In this document: positions 34,501 to 43,796 of the stretch, piece after piece
Numbering within the stretch: the stretch's first letter is position 1
Layout: each line of letters starts with the position of its first letter
NCBI GenBank assembly: GCA_029238315.1
Contig: JAQWGI010000008.1
Coordinates: 105,028 to 169,027 of the forward strand
Source: Polaribacter sp.
GTDB taxonomy: Bacteria; Bacteroidota; Bacteroidia; Flavobacteriales; Flavobacteriaceae
Direction: 5' to 3'
Length of the DNA stretch: 64,000 bases
Made by a program: the position numbers and the translations under genes
The notes under the pieces: generated by a model
What the model saw: only the letters and a program-made list of their open reading frames with translations
Told to the model about the DNA's origin: nothing
Databases searched by the model: none

Positions 34501-36354
34501 ATGTTCAAAAATATAAAAGGTGATCTTTTTGGTGGAATCACAGCCGGAATTGTTGCTTTACCATTAGCATTAGCATTCGGAGTTAGTTCTGGTCTTGGAC
34601 CAAGTGCAGGATTATACGGTGCTATATTTATTAGTTTTTTTGCTGCTCTTTTTGGAGGCACAAACACACAAATATCTGGACCAACAGCTCCAATGACAGC
34701 CGTAAGTATGGTTGTAATTGCAGGAATAATTGCTTCTAACGATGGTGATGTTTCTAAAGCTTTACCAGTAATATTAACTGTATTCTTATTAGCTGGTTTA
34801 ATGCAAATAGGTTTAGGTGTTTTAGGTCTTGGAAAATACATTAGATACATTCCTTACCCTGTAGTTTCTGGATTTATGACTGCAATTGGTGTTATTATTT
34901 TATTAACACAAATATTACCATCTGTTGGATACTATCCCAAAGAAGATGTTGAGTTTGTAAATCAATTTAAACCACAAGCAGAAGAAATTATCTTAGAAAA
35001 TATTTTAAAAGATGAGGCAGGCGAAGGAATTCTAGTTTTGGAAAACTTTAAAGAAACAATATCTAGAGCTGGAGAGATTTCTCAAGCAGATATTTTAAAA
35101 GAATCTCAAACTCTAGCTGCTAAAGAAACGTCTGGTGCTTTAGGAGCTGTAAAGGCAATTCCAAGAGCATTACAAAATATTAATTGGCTAGAATTAATTT
35201 TAGCTTTAGGAACTATTTTTATTATCTATGGTTTTAAACGAATAACTACTGCTGTACCTAGTACTTTAGTAGCACTTCTAGTAATGTCTGGTATTGCAGT
35301 TGGATTTGGCTTAGATTACAGACCTATTGAAGAGATACCAAGTGGTCTTCCTGTTCCTAATTTAGAAATCTTTACAAATTTTAATTTAGCAAGTATAGTG
35401 CCTTATATATTTACGGCATTAACATTAGCACTTTTAGGAGCTATTGATTCTCTACTTACAAGTGTGGTAGCAGATAACATGACTAAAACCAAACACAAAC
35501 CTAACAAAGAATTAATGGGTCAAGGTATTGGTAATAGTATTGCTGCTGTTTTTGGAGGAATTCCTGGTGCTGGTGCAACTATTAGAACTGTAGTGAATAT
35601 TACTTCTGGTGGAAAAACCAAATTATCTGGTATGATTGCTGGTGTAATGCTACTAATTATTTTATTAGGTTTAAGCCCTGTTGCCTCTAAAATTCCTGCT
35701 GCAGTTTTAGCTGGAATCTTAATTACGGTAGGTATTGGTGTTATGGACTACAAGGGATTAAAAGCGATTCCTAGTTTACCACGTGATGCTAAAATTGGAC
35801 CGTTTAAAATTAGTTCTGAAGTAATCATTATGATGGTTGTATTGATTTTATCTACTTTTTGGAACTTGGTTTATGCTGTAGGTATAGGATTGGTAATTGC
35901 ATCTTTAATGTTTATGAAGAAAATTGGAGATTTAGCCGCAGAACGCTCTGATGTAAAATCTTTAAAGAAAGAGAAAAATTGGGATGACGAAGCTGATTTT
36001 CCAGAAGAATTAAAAGAAAAAGTGTTTATCAAACACTTAAAAGGACCTTTGTTTTTTGGAACAACCAGCGATTTTCATAGTTTGGCACAACAGATTCCAA
36101 GTGATGCATCTACAGTTATTATAAGACTTGGTAGAATGCAATATATGGATCAATCTGGATTGTATGCAATGGAAGACGTTTTACAAGAACTTGGTAAAAA
36201 AGACATTCAAGTTTTATTTGTAAACCTATTGAAACAACCAAAATATATGATGGAAAAAATTGATATTATTCCTGATTTAATTTCAAACGATCACATCTTT
36301 AGAACATTTAAAGAGTGTACAGCTTGGATAAAAGAAAATATAAAAACAACTTAA
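34501..36354 (+). CDS. SulP-family anion transporter with STAS domain (probable bicarbonate transporter)
   Basis: 617 residues. N-terminal SulP signature region (DLFGGITAGIVALPLALAFGVSSGLGPSAGLYGAI), about 12-14 TM segments and a C-terminal STAS domain (about 505-615, VIIRLGRMQYMDQSGLYAMEDVL). SulP proteins carry sulfate, bicarbonate or other anions. The next gene, ten bases downstream, is a beta-carbonic anhydrase; that pairing points to bicarbonate, as in BicA-like systems (inference). An insertion at about 150-215 between TM segments is charged and family-variable. Confidence 0.9.
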   Translation: MFKNIKGDLFGGITAGIVALPLALAFGVSSGLGPSAGLYGAIFISFFAALFGGTNTQISGPTAPMTAVSMVVIAGIIASNDGDVSKALPVILTVFLLAGLMQIGLGVLGLGKYIRYIPYPVVSGFMTAIGVIILLTQILPSVGYYPKEDVEFVNQFKPQAEEIILENILKDEAGEGILVLENFKETISRAGEISQADILKESQTLAAKETSGALGAVKAIPRALQNINWLELILALGTIFIIYGFKRITTAVPSTLVALLVMSGIAVGFGLDYRPIEEIPSGLPVPNLEIFTNFNLASIVPYIFTALTLALLGAIDSLLTSVVADNMTKTKHKPNKELMGQGIGNSIAAVFGGIPGAGATIRTVVNITSGGKTKLSGMIAGVMLLIILLGLSPVASKIPAAVLAGILITVGIGVMDYKGLKAIPSLPRDAKIGPFKISSEVIIMMVVLILSTFWNLVYAVGIGLVIASLMFMKKIGDLAAERSDVKSLKKEKNWDDEADFPEELKEKVFIKHLKGPLFFGTTSDFHSLAQQIPSDASTVIIRLGRMQYMDQSGLYAMEDVLQELGKKDIQVLFVNLLKQPKYMMEKIDIIPDLISNDHIFRTFKECTAWIKENIKTT

Positions 36355-36364
36355 AAATTAAAAA

Positions 36365-37000
36365 ATGGCAAATATAAATAACGCAATAGATAAAACAACA
36401 CAAGATTCATTAACAGCAGATGCTGTATTACAAGATTTATTAGACGGTAACAAAAGATTTACAGAAAACAAACCAAACTCTGTAGATACAAGTGCCTTAA
36501 TTTCACAAACTACTTCTGGACAATATCCAAAAGCAGTAATATTATCTTGTATAGATTCTCGTGTACCCGTAGAAATGGCTTTTGATCAAACAATTGGAGA
36601 TGTTTTTGTAGCAAGAGTTGCTGGAAATTTTGAAAATACTGACATTTTAGGAAGCATGGAGTATTCTTGTAAAGTTGCAGGAAGCAAATTGGTTTTTGTT
36701 TTAGGACATGAAAGCTGTGGCGCTGTAAAAGCGGCTTGTGATCATGTTGAATTAGGAAACATTACAGCTTTGTTAAACAACATTCAGCCAGCTGTAAAAA
36801 AATCTGAAGCTACAATTTCTGGAGATCACAATTCTTCAAATACAGATTTTGTAAACGAAACTATCAAGAACAATGTATTATTAACCATTGATAGAATTCG
36901 TGAGAAAAGCCCAATCTTAAATGAAATGGAGCAGAATGGTGAAATTAAAATCGTTGGTGGTGTGTATCACTTATCAAACGGAAAAGTTTCGTTGTATTAA
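36365..37000 (+). CDS. Beta-class carbonic anhydrase
   Basis: 211 residues. Zinc ligands Cys62, His115 and Cys118 and the Asp64-Arg66 dyad are in CIDSRVP and GHESCGAV. It interconverts CO2 and bicarbonate in the cytoplasm. It sits ten bases after the SulP transporter gene, and a strong terminator follows it, so the two form a bicistronic unit. Confidence 0.94.
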   Translation: MANINNAIDKTTQDSLTADAVLQDLLDGNKRFTENKPNSVDTSALISQTTSGQYPKAVILSCIDSRVPVEMAFDQTIGDVFVARVAGNFENTDILGSMEYSCKVAGSKLVFVLGHESCGAVKAACDHVELGNITALLNNIQPAVKKSEATISGDHNSSNTDFVNETIKNNVLLTIDRIREKSPILNEMEQNGEIKIVGGVYHLSNGKVSLY

Positions 37001-37023
37001 TCTCAATTTAATATTAAAAAATT

Positions 37024-37049
37024 AAAGGCCTGCATTTTGCAGGCCTTTT
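37024..37049. terminator. Bidirectional terminator between carbonic anhydrase and cvpA
   Basis: AAAGGCCTGC (37024-37033) and GCAGGCCTTT (37039-37048) form a perfect 10-bp stem with loop ATTTT. A-runs and T-runs on both sides let it end the plus-strand SulP operon and the convergent cvpA gene. Confidence 0.85.
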
Positions 37050-37050
37050 G

Positions 37051-37581
37051 TTATTCTACCTCTTTTATAAGGCTATCTAGTATATCTTTATCTTCTCCGT
37101 TTTCTTTTATAATAGAAGGGAAAATTGTTGGTGCTATACTTTTTACAGGCTCATATAAAATAGAAGCACTTAATGTTTCTTTATCTACAAAAGAAATGGA
37201 TGTATTCATTCTATCAAAAAAGATAAAAACAACACTTAAAACCAAACCTATTTTAACCAATCCAAATACCCCTCCTAAGAGTTTATTTACAAGGCCTAAC
37301 GCAGCTAAATCTGCCAATTTGGTTAAAAATTTTCCCAATAAACCAACTACTATTATTATTAAAATAAAGGTAATTGCAAAAGCCGCTAAAGAAACTTTTT
37401 TTTCAGACCATGTAACACTCTCCTTTAAAAAATCTCCGATAAAATAAGAAAAATGAATAGCGCCCCAAACACCACCAATTAAAGCAACTAAAGAAGCAAT
37501 TTCTATAAAAAGACCTTTCATTATTCCTCTAACAAACCCGAATAATAAAAAGACGGATATTACAATATCAAAAACATTCAT
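37051..37581 (-). CDS. CvpA family membrane protein
   Basis: 176 residues with four hydrophobic helices. The N-terminal MNVFDIVISVFLLFGFVRGIMKGLFIEIASL has the D-x-x-x...GxxRGxxKG pattern of CvpA (colicin V production) proteins, inner membrane proteins linked to envelope integrity. It is monocistronic, with the shared terminator at its 3' end. Confidence 0.88.
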   Translation of the reverse strand: MNVFDIVISVFLLFGFVRGIMKGLFIEIASLVALIGGVWGAIHFSYFIGDFLKESVTWSEKKVSLAAFAITFILIIIVVGLLGKFLTKLADLAALGLVNKLLGGVFGLVKIGLVLSVVFIFFDRMNTSISFVDKETLSASILYEPVKSIAPTIFPSIIKENGEDKDILDSLIKEVE

Positions 37582-37645
37582 GTGTTGTTATTTAGTTTAT
37601 CTGCGCTAACTTACAAAAAAGAACCAAAATATTGCAGAGAGTGCG

Positions 37646-37653
37646 TATCTTTG
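37646..37653 (+). promoter_or_regulatory. Flavobacterial -7 box (TATCTTTG) of the 118-aa conserved gene
   Basis: TATCTTTG matches TAnnTTTG, 17 bases before ATG 37671. It lies downstream of the alternative TTG start at 37632 and therefore argues for the ATG. Confidence 0.55.
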
Positions 37654-37670
37654 TCTCCTATTCAAAATTT

Positions 37671-38027
37671 ATGACAACAACAACTTCTTTAAAAGAAAAA
37701 TGGAACATGTTGGTTGATAATCTATCAACTCAATTTGCAGATGGAGACACGTTAAATATTGATGCAATTATTTATTTAATTGGGATTCAAGAATTAGGTC
37801 AAGGTCACAGAAAATTTAAGAAGGACGAAAAAGTAAATTTAATGCACATTGCTATTTGTAAGTTATTAGAGCCTTATGGTTATTACGAATTTGAATTTTT
37901 TGACGATGATGGATGGCCACATTACAAAACCATCAATCAATTACCAAATTTAAAACCAGGTGAACAATCTGTTTTGATGAAAGAAGCAATCATTTCTTAT
38001 TTTGAAGCCTTAGAGTTTATTAAGTAA
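37671..38027 (+). CDS. Conserved protein of unknown function
   Basis: 118 residues from ATG 37671. It is soluble, helical and acidic, with no signal peptide. The segments IDAIIYLIGIQELGQGHRKFKKDEK and YGYYEFEFFDDDGWPHYK look conserved and compact, consistent with a Bacteroidota-specific housekeeping protein, but I cannot name a function. It overlaps the 3' end of the convergent SDR gene by eight bases. Confidence 0.78.
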   Translation: MTTTTSLKEKWNMLVDNLSTQFADGDTLNIDAIIYLIGIQELGQGHRKFKKDEKVNLMHIAICKLLEPYGYYEFEFFDDDGWPHYKTINQLPNLKPGEQSVLMKEAIISYFEALEFIK

Positions 38028-38814
38028 CTCTCAATTTTCGAATCATCACTGATAACAATTTAGGAAAAAACCGTTTAACATACACTCCTAATTTTTCTTT
38101 AAACCCAGCAATATAAACCTCTTCTTTTTTAGCATAGATAGCCTTTGCCATAATTTTGGCAAAACGATTTGGCTCAATCCCGTTCTGAGTAGCAACATCC
38201 ATTTTATTTTGTGCAGTCCCGTCTCCAGTTAACGCATTTATAGAAACATTGGTTTTTACAAATCCAGGGCATACCAAAGTTACAGCGATATTGTTTTTAT
38301 GGTTTTCTGCGCGCAAACTATCAAAAAAACCATGCAACGCGTGTTTAGAAGCTGCATAACTAGATCGTAAAGGAGTTCCTATTTTACCAACAATACTTGT
38401 AGTAACTACAAATTGCCCACTTTTGTTTTCAATAAAATAGGGTAATAATGCTTTTGTTAAAGCAATCGTTCCTAAATAATTGATATCCATAATGCGTTTA
38501 TCTACCTCAATTGAAGTTTTACTAGCTAAAGATCTTTGACTAATTCCACCATTATTTATCAAAATATCTACCCTGCCACACCAATTGACTGCTTCTATAA
38601 CTTTAGCATTAAAATTAGTGTAATCTTCTAAATCTAAAGGTAAAATTTTAATCGCTTCAGAATATTCACAAGCTTGTTTTACCTGTTCTAATTTTTCTTC
38701 ATTCCTTGCCGATAAAATCAACTTTGCATTTAATGTAGAGAGGTGTATTGCCAATGCTTTTCCAATTCCGGAAGATGCACCAGTAATCCAAATCACTTTA
38801 TTTGTGAAATTCAT
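38020..38814 (-). CDS. Short-chain dehydrogenase/reductase
   Basis: 264 residues. Cofactor motif GASSGIGKALA at residues 11-21, NNGG at about 89, catalytic Ser at about 142 and YAASKHAL (Tyr/Lys) at about 155. A classical SDR with a C-terminal extension containing a hydrophobic/basic stretch (KLGVYVKRFFPKLLSVMIRKL) that may touch the membrane, like DltE/YqjQ-type SDRs. The substrate is unknown. Confidence 0.9.
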   Translation of the reverse strand: MNFTNKVIWITGASSGIGKALAIHLSTLNAKLILSARNEEKLEQVKQACEYSEAIKILPLDLEDYTNFNAKVIEAVNWCGRVDILINNGGISQRSLASKTSIEVDKRIMDINYLGTIALTKALLPYFIENKSGQFVVTTSIVGKIGTPLRSSYAASKHALHGFFDSLRAENHKNNIAVTLVCPGFVKTNVSINALTGDGTAQNKMDVATQNGIEPNRFAKIMAKAIYAKKEEVYIAGFKEKLGVYVKRFFPKLLSVMIRKLRVT

Positions 38815-38858
38815 GTTAATTATTTTAAAGCAATGTAATTATTTTAAGTTATAAATAG

Positions 38859-38866
38859 TAATTTTG
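38859..38866 (+). promoter_or_regulatory. Flavobacterial -7 box (TAATTTTG) of the thioredoxin-like gene
   Basis: TAATTTTG matches TAnnTTTG and ends 42 bases before ATG 38909. It overlaps the alternative TTG start at 38864, which is therefore rejected. Confidence 0.45.
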
Positions 38867-38908
38867 GTACACTTCTTGAACTTTTTTTTGGAAGATAAAT
38901 CGCAATTA

Positions 38909-40240
38909 ATGAAAAAATTATTATTACTACTCTTACTGATTTCTTTCAGTTTACAAGCACAATATAAAGTTAATGGAGAAATGAATCCGCCCGGAAATTA
39001 TACTTGGGTTATTTTGTATAAAATAGAAGGTGCAAGACAAGTATTTGTAAAAAGCGGAAAAATTGAAAAAGGGAAATTTTCTTTTGACATGCCCGCAAAC
39101 ACTAAATCTGGTGCCTATCGAGTAAGCTATAAAACCGAAGGAAGTGGTTTTGCAGATTTCTTATTTAACAAAGAAGATGTTGCTTTTACTTTCAATCCAG
39201 AACAAGCAGAACAAACCATTCAGTTTTCTAAATCTACTGAAAATAAATTATACCAAGAGTACATTAATACGGTGTCTATTCAACAATATAAAACAGATTC
39301 TTTACAAATTGCTTATTTAAAAAACCCAGTAGCAAAAACAGCTAGTTTATACGGAACTCAATTAACAAAAATTGAAAGTTTACAAAAGCAATATTTGTCA
39401 AAATCTAAAGGAAAAATGGTGTATCATTTCATCAAAGCAACCAATAGATATAATAATCCTGTGATTGCAAAAGATCCTCAGTCATATTTAAAATCGATCA
39501 ATGAACATTTTTTTGACACCATAGACTTCAACAATCAAACATTGTATAATTCTACTTTTTTGGTGGATAGAATTACTGATTATGTTTTTTACATGAACTA
39601 TTCTGAAGATCCAACAAAACAAAAAGAATTACATGACAAAGCTGTAAAAAGGGTTTTAGAAAAAGCAAAAACACCTACTTTTAAAAAAGACCTAATAGAG
39701 TTTTTAATCACACAGTTTGTAAATGCTAGCAATGTAGATTTTGCAGATTATCTATTAAATTCTTTTTATATAAAATTACCTGTAACAATACAAAACAGTG
39801 AATTTGTAGATAGTTACCTAGAAAAAACAGTTGTATCTATAGGTAGAATTGCACCAGAAATTACCTGGAGCACAAATGAAAAAGAGTATAAACTTTCAAC
39901 AATTAACGATGCCAATAATTACGTGTTGGTTTTTTGGAGTACAGGTTGCGGTCATTGTTTAAGAGAAATTCCACAATTGTATGAGTTTACAAAAGACATG
40001 AAAAACTCAAAAGTAATTGCATTTGGAATGGAAACTGACGATAAAGAATGGAAAAACCTAACTTCAAAATATAGTGGTTGGCATCATGCCCTTGGATTGA
40101 AAAAATGGGAAAATCCGACAGCAAGAACCTATCAAATTTATTCTACACCAACCTATATTGTGTTAGATAAAAATAAAAAAATAATTGCTAAGCCAGAAAC
40201 ATTAGATGAACTTAAAAAAATTATTAAATACTTAGAATAA
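38909..40240 (+). CDS. Periplasmic thioredoxin-like protein (TlpA/ResA type) with N-terminal DUF4369-like domain
   Basis: 443 residues from ATG 38909. Signal peptide (KKLLLLLLLISFSLQAQ). The N-terminal beta domain (about 20-110, PPGNYTWVILYKIEGARQVFVKSGKIEKGKFSF) resembles DUF4369. A long helical middle follows, then a thioredoxin domain from about residue 310 with redox motif STGCGHCLREIP (CGHC) and cis-Pro segment YSTPTYIVLD. Such proteins reduce disulfides or act in cytochrome c maturation in the periplasm. Single gene, with a terminator inside the convergent yraN. Confidence 0.85.
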   Translation: MKKLLLLLLLISFSLQAQYKVNGEMNPPGNYTWVILYKIEGARQVFVKSGKIEKGKFSFDMPANTKSGAYRVSYKTEGSGFADFLFNKEDVAFTFNPEQAEQTIQFSKSTENKLYQEYINTVSIQQYKTDSLQIAYLKNPVAKTASLYGTQLTKIESLQKQYLSKSKGKMVYHFIKATNRYNNPVIAKDPQSYLKSINEHFFDTIDFNNQTLYNSTFLVDRITDYVFYMNYSEDPTKQKELHDKAVKRVLEKAKTPTFKKDLIEFLITQFVNASNVDFADYLLNSFYIKLPVTIQNSEFVDSYLEKTVVSIGRIAPEITWSTNEKEYKLSTINDANNYVLVFWSTGCGHCLREIPQLYEFTKDMKNSKVIAFGMETDDKEWKNLTSKYSGWHHALGLKKWENPTARTYQIYSTPTYIVLDKNKKIIAKPETLDELKKIIKYLE

Positions 40241-40244
40241 TATT

Positions 40245-40604
40245 TTAAAAATGTAAAAAGGCGTCTTCTAAATGTTCTATTTCGAAGGCGTTTTTTTGTT
40301 TTACAATGGCAATAATATCAAACCGAACTTCTACTTCTAAATCATTTTCTACAACAAAATTATCCATCGCAGAAACCAATAATTTTATTTTTTTAGGATT
40401 GATAAAGTCTTGTGGATTTCCATAATCTATAGAAGAACGTGTTTTTACCTCAATAGCAACTAAAACATCTTTTTTCCGAGCTATAATATCAATTTCAGCT
40501 TTTAAAAATCGATAATTACGAGCAATAATTTTATAGTTATTTTGCAATAAAAAATCTACTGCTAACTGCTCGCCTTTTTTACCAAGTTCATTGTGCTGGG
40601 CCAT
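40245..40604 (-). CDS. YraN family protein (UPF0102, endonuclease-like)
   Basis: 119 residues. The restriction-endonuclease-like core is visible as GEQLAVDFLLQNNYKIIARNYRFLKAEIDIIARKKDVLVAIEVKTRS, with the Glu, Asp and ExK residues. The family is widespread and its function is poorly defined. It is two bases from the LD-carboxypeptidase gene upstream on the same strand, so the two are co-transcribed. Confidence 0.9.
   Translation of the reverse strand: MAQHNELGKKGEQLAVDFLLQNNYKIIARNYRFLKAEIDIIARKKDVLVAIEVKTRSSIDYGNPQDFINPKKIKLLVSAMDNFVVENDLEVEVRFDIIAIVKQKNAFEIEHLEDAFLHF
40261..40297 (+). terminator. Terminator embedded in the 3' coding end of yraN
   Basis: GCGTCTTC (40261-40268) pairs with GAAGGCGT (40284-40291), including G-U pairs, followed by a T7 run. 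It serves the plus-strand thioredoxin-like gene ending at 40240, but lies within the last 18 codons of the minus-strand yraN. Confidence 0.55.
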
Positions 40605-40606
40605 TT

Positions 40607-41614
40607 TTACTCATTAAAAACTACAGTAGAGATTCCTACTTTAGTTACATTCATTTCAATAGTTCTTCCAAAGATTAACGATCTGTTATCTGGCTCATGA
40701 CCAGCCGGAAAATTAAATAAAACAGGGAAATCATATTCGGCAATTACATCTAAAATTAGTTGTTCCATAGAGCTACCCCATTTGGTTGTGTTGCTTTTTA
40801 TTTTAGAGATGTCTCCTACAATAATCCCTTTACATTTTTCGAAAAAACCAGCACGTTTTAAACTTTGCAACATTCTATCCATGCTATATTTATATTCACC
40901 AACTTCTTCAATAAATAAAATTTTATCATCGGCATTCATTTGACTTTTAGAGCCTAACATTGATGCTAACAAAGAAAGGTTCCCACCAATTAATTTACCT
41001 TTTGCCGTTCCTTTTCTATTCTCTTTAACAGAGACTAAACTATAGCTCAGTTTTTCTCCAAAAAGTGACTTTTTAAATGATTTTAGCGTTTCTACAATTT
41101 TCTCAGCATCATCTCCCATACTTGTCCCCATCATTCCGTGTATAGTTTCATAACCCAATGTATTTAAATGAGAATGCAACGCAGTAATATCTGAATACCC
41201 AATTACCCATTTTGGACTCTCTATAAACTTTGAGTAATCTAACCTGTCTAAAATTCTTACCGTTCCGTAACCTCCACGTCCAGCCCAAATTGCTTTAATA
41301 TTTGGATTGTCCATTGCTTTTTGAAAATCTTCTGCTCTTTCTTCATCTGTTGCAGAAAAATGACCTGCTGTGTCAAATAAATGTTTACCATATACAACAT
41401 GTAGGCCCCAACTTTCTGCCAATTCTTTAGCTTGATCTATTACATCTTTTCTGTCAGTTAAGATGCCTGCTGGAGCAACTATGGCAATGGTGTCTCCTTT
41501 TTGTAAATAAGGTGGTGTAATTAACTCAGATTTTGTGTTTTCTTGAGCTTGCGTTTGATTGTTTGAAATAATTAATGACAAAAATGCAATCAAAAAGAGT
41601 TTTGTTACTTTCAT
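40607..41614 (-). CDS. LD-carboxypeptidase (peptidase S66 family)
   Basis: 335 residues. Signal peptide (KVTKLFLIAFLSLIISNNQTQA), then GDTIAIVAPAG, WAGRGGYGTVRILDRLDY, nucleophile Ser in VIGYSDITALHSH, Glu in LFIEEVGEYKYSMDRML and His in FPAGHEPDNRS, which make up the Ser-Glu-His triad of S66. These enzymes trim the terminal D-Ala of tetrapeptide stems during murein recycling. Most S66 enzymes are cytoplasmic; the signal peptide here predicts a periplasmic or lipoprotein-like location, common in Bacteroidota. Confidence 0.9.
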   Translation of the reverse strand: MKVTKLFLIAFLSLIISNNQTQAQENTKSELITPPYLQKGDTIAIVAPAGILTDRKDVIDQAKELAESWGLHVVYGKHLFDTAGHFSATDEERAEDFQKAMDNPNIKAIWAGRGGYGTVRILDRLDYSKFIESPKWVIGYSDITALHSHLNTLGYETIHGMMGTSMGDDAEKIVETLKSFKKSLFGEKLSYSLVSVKENRKGTAKGKLIGGNLSLLASMLGSKSQMNADDKILFIEEVGEYKYSMDRMLQSLKRAGFFEKCKGIIVGDISKIKSNTTKWGSSMEQLILDVIAEYDFPVLFNFPAGHEPDNRSLIFGRTIEMNVTKVGISTVVFNE

Positions 41615-41681
41615 AAAAATGATTTTTGTAAATGTATCTATTTTTGACGGCTTAAAAAAATGAGTTTTCGTTGGTTTTCCG

Positions 41682-41689
41682 TACTTTTG
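41682..41689 (+). promoter_or_regulatory. Flavobacterial -7 box (TACTTTTG) of metG
   Basis: TACTTTTG matches TAnnTTTG, 52 bases before the metG ATG. The short leader contains TTTGTTCAAAACAAATTT, a small inverted repeat (GTTC...; TTTG/CAAA) of unclear meaning. Confidence 0.45.
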
Positions 41690-41741
41690 CTTTTCAAAAA
41701 TTTGTTCAAAACAAATTTTAAACGAAAATGATACGATAGAA

Positions 41742-43796
41742 ATGAATACTCCAAAAAGATATACAATTACCGCTGCATTACCTTACACAAATGGCCCTGT
41801 TCATATCGGGCATTTGGCTGGCGTTTATGTTCCTGCAGATATTTACGCACGTTATTTACGTTTAAAAGGAGAAGATGTGGTTTTTGTTTGTGGATCAGAT
41901 GAGCATGGAGTACCTATTACAATCAAAGCTAAAAAAGAAGGAATTACACCGCAACAAGTAGTTGATAAATACCACAAAATTATTAAAACTTCTTTTGCAG
42001 ATTTTGGAATTTCTTTTGATAATTATTCAAGAACATCCGCAAAAATTCATCATAAAACAGCATCAGATTTTTTCTTAAAGTTGTACAATGATGGAGAGTT
42101 TATTGAAGAAGTTACAGAGCAATTGTATGATGCCGAAGCAGACCAATATTTAGCAGATAGATTTGTTGTTGGAACGTGTCCGAAATGCGGAAACGAAGAA
42201 AGTTATGGAGATCAATGTGAAAGCTGTGGAACAAGCCATAATGCTACAGATTTAATCAATCCAAAATCATCAATAACCGGAAATGTTCCTACGTTGAAAG
42301 AAACTAAACACTGGTTTTTACCTCTTGACAAACACGAAACTTTTTTAAAAGAATGGATTTTAGAAGGGCATAAAAATGATTGGAAACCCAATGTGTTGGG
42401 GCAAGTAAAGTCTTGGATTGATGATGGTTTACGTCCAAGAGCAGTAACACGTGATTTAGATTGGGGAATTCCTGTTCCTATTGAAGGTGCTGAAGGAAAA
42501 GTATTATATGTCTGGTTTGATGCACCTATTGGATATATTTCTGCGACTAAAGAATGGGCAGAACAGCACAAAAAAGATTGGGAACCTTATTGGAAAAATG
42601 ATGATACGAAGCTGGTTCATTTTATTGGAAAAGACAATATTGTTTTTCATTGTATTATTTTTCCTGCAATGTTAAAAGCACATGGAAATTATATCCTTCC
42701 AGAAAATGTCCCTGCTAATGAATTTTTAAATTTAGAAGGAAACAAATTATCAACGTCTAAAAACTGGGCGGTTTGGTTACACGAATATTTAGTTGATTTC
42801 CCAGAAAAACAAGATGTGTTGCGTTACGCATTAACTGCAACTGCTCCAGAAACGAAAGACAACGATTTTACTTGGAAAGATTTTCAAGCCAGAAACAACA
42901 ACGAATTGGTTGCCATCTTTGGAAACTTCATCAATCGTGTAGTTGTATTAACCAATAAGTATTACAATGGGCAGGTGCCTGCTTCAGGAGATTTAAGTGA
43001 CGTTGATGAAGAAACATTGGCTACTTTAAAAGAATTTCCAACTACGATTTCTAGATCTATTGAACGTTATCGCTTTAGAGAAGCGAGTCAAGAATTAATG
43101 AATTTAGCTCGTTTAGGAAATAAATATTTGGCGGATGAAGAACCTTGGAAGGTGATTAAAGTAGATGAAGATCGCGTAAAAACCATTATGCATGTTGCCT
43201 TGCAAATTGCGGCTGGTTTAGCCGTTTTATCGGAGCCTTTTTTGCCCTTTACATCGGTTAAATTAAAAAATATTTTAAACATTAATGAGTCTTTAAGTTG
43301 GAACGATATCTCAACAAAAGAAATACTCTTAACAGCTAATCATCAAATTAATAAAGCTGAGTTGTTGTTTGCAAAAATTGAAGACAGCGAAATTGAAGCA
43401 CAGTTAGAAAAATTACAAGCAACAAAAACAGCGAACCAAAATGCTGCAAAAACAGTTGAGCCTCAAAAAGAGACCATAGAGTTTGATGATTTTACCAAAT
43501 TAGACATCAGAGTTGGAACTATTTTAGAAGCCATTAAAGTTCCGAAAACTAAAAAATTATTGCAGCTAAAAGTAGATGTTGGTATCGATATAAGAACAAT
43601 TGTTTCTGGAATTGCAGAAAGTTTTAGCCCAGAAGATATTATTGGGCAGCAAGTTACTGTCTTGTGCAATTTGGCGCCAAGAAAACTACGTGGCGTAGAA
43701 AGTCAAGGAATGATTTTAATGACCGATACACCTGATGGAAAATTAGCTTTTGTAGAACCTGCAGAAAAAATTAAAAATGGCGGACAAATAAGTTAA
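41742..43796 (+). CDS. metG: Methionine--tRNA ligase
   Basis: 684 residues. Class I motifs: HIGHLAG near residue 21 and a variant KMSKS loop KLSTSK at 335-340. The zinc knuckle starts at Cys146/Cys149 ([18 protein letters not shown]). The C-terminal EMAP/Trbp111-like tRNA-binding domain (about 575-684, [31 protein letters not shown]) is the dimerising appendix seen in E. coli-type MetG. It charges initiator and elongator tRNA-Met. Its stop codon overlaps the convergent gene by four bases. Confidence 0.97.
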   Translation: MNTPKRYTITAALPYTNGPVHIGHLAGVYVPADIYARYLRLKGEDVVFVCGSDEHGVPITIKAKKEGITPQQVVDKYHKIIKTSFADFGISFDNYSRTSAKIHHKTASDFFLKLYNDGEFIEEVTEQLYDAEADQYLADRFVVGTCPKCGNEESYGDQCESCGTSHNATDLINPKSSITGNVPTLKETKHWFLPLDKHETFLKEWILEGHKNDWKPNVLGQVKSWIDDGLRPRAVTRDLDWGIPVPIEGAEGKVLYVWFDAPIGYISATKEWAEQHKKDWEPYWKNDDTKLVHFIGKDNIVFHCIIFPAMLKAHGNYILPENVPANEFLNLEGNKLSTSKNWAVWLHEYLVDFPEKQDVLRYALTATAPETKDNDFTWKDFQARNNNELVAIFGNFINRVVVLTNKYYNGQVPASGDLSDVDEETLATLKEFPTTISRSIERYRFREASQELMNLARLGNKYLADEEPWKVIKVDEDRVKTIMHVALQIAAGLAVLSEPFLPFTSVKLKNILNINESLSWNDISTKEILLTANHQINKAELLFAKIEDSEIEAQLEKLQATKTANQNAAKTVEPQKETIEFDDFTKLDIRVGTILEAIKVPKTKKLLQLKVDVGIDIRTIVSGIAESFSPEDIIGQQVTVLCNLAPRKLRGVESQGMILMTDTPDGKLAFVEPAEKIKNGGQIS

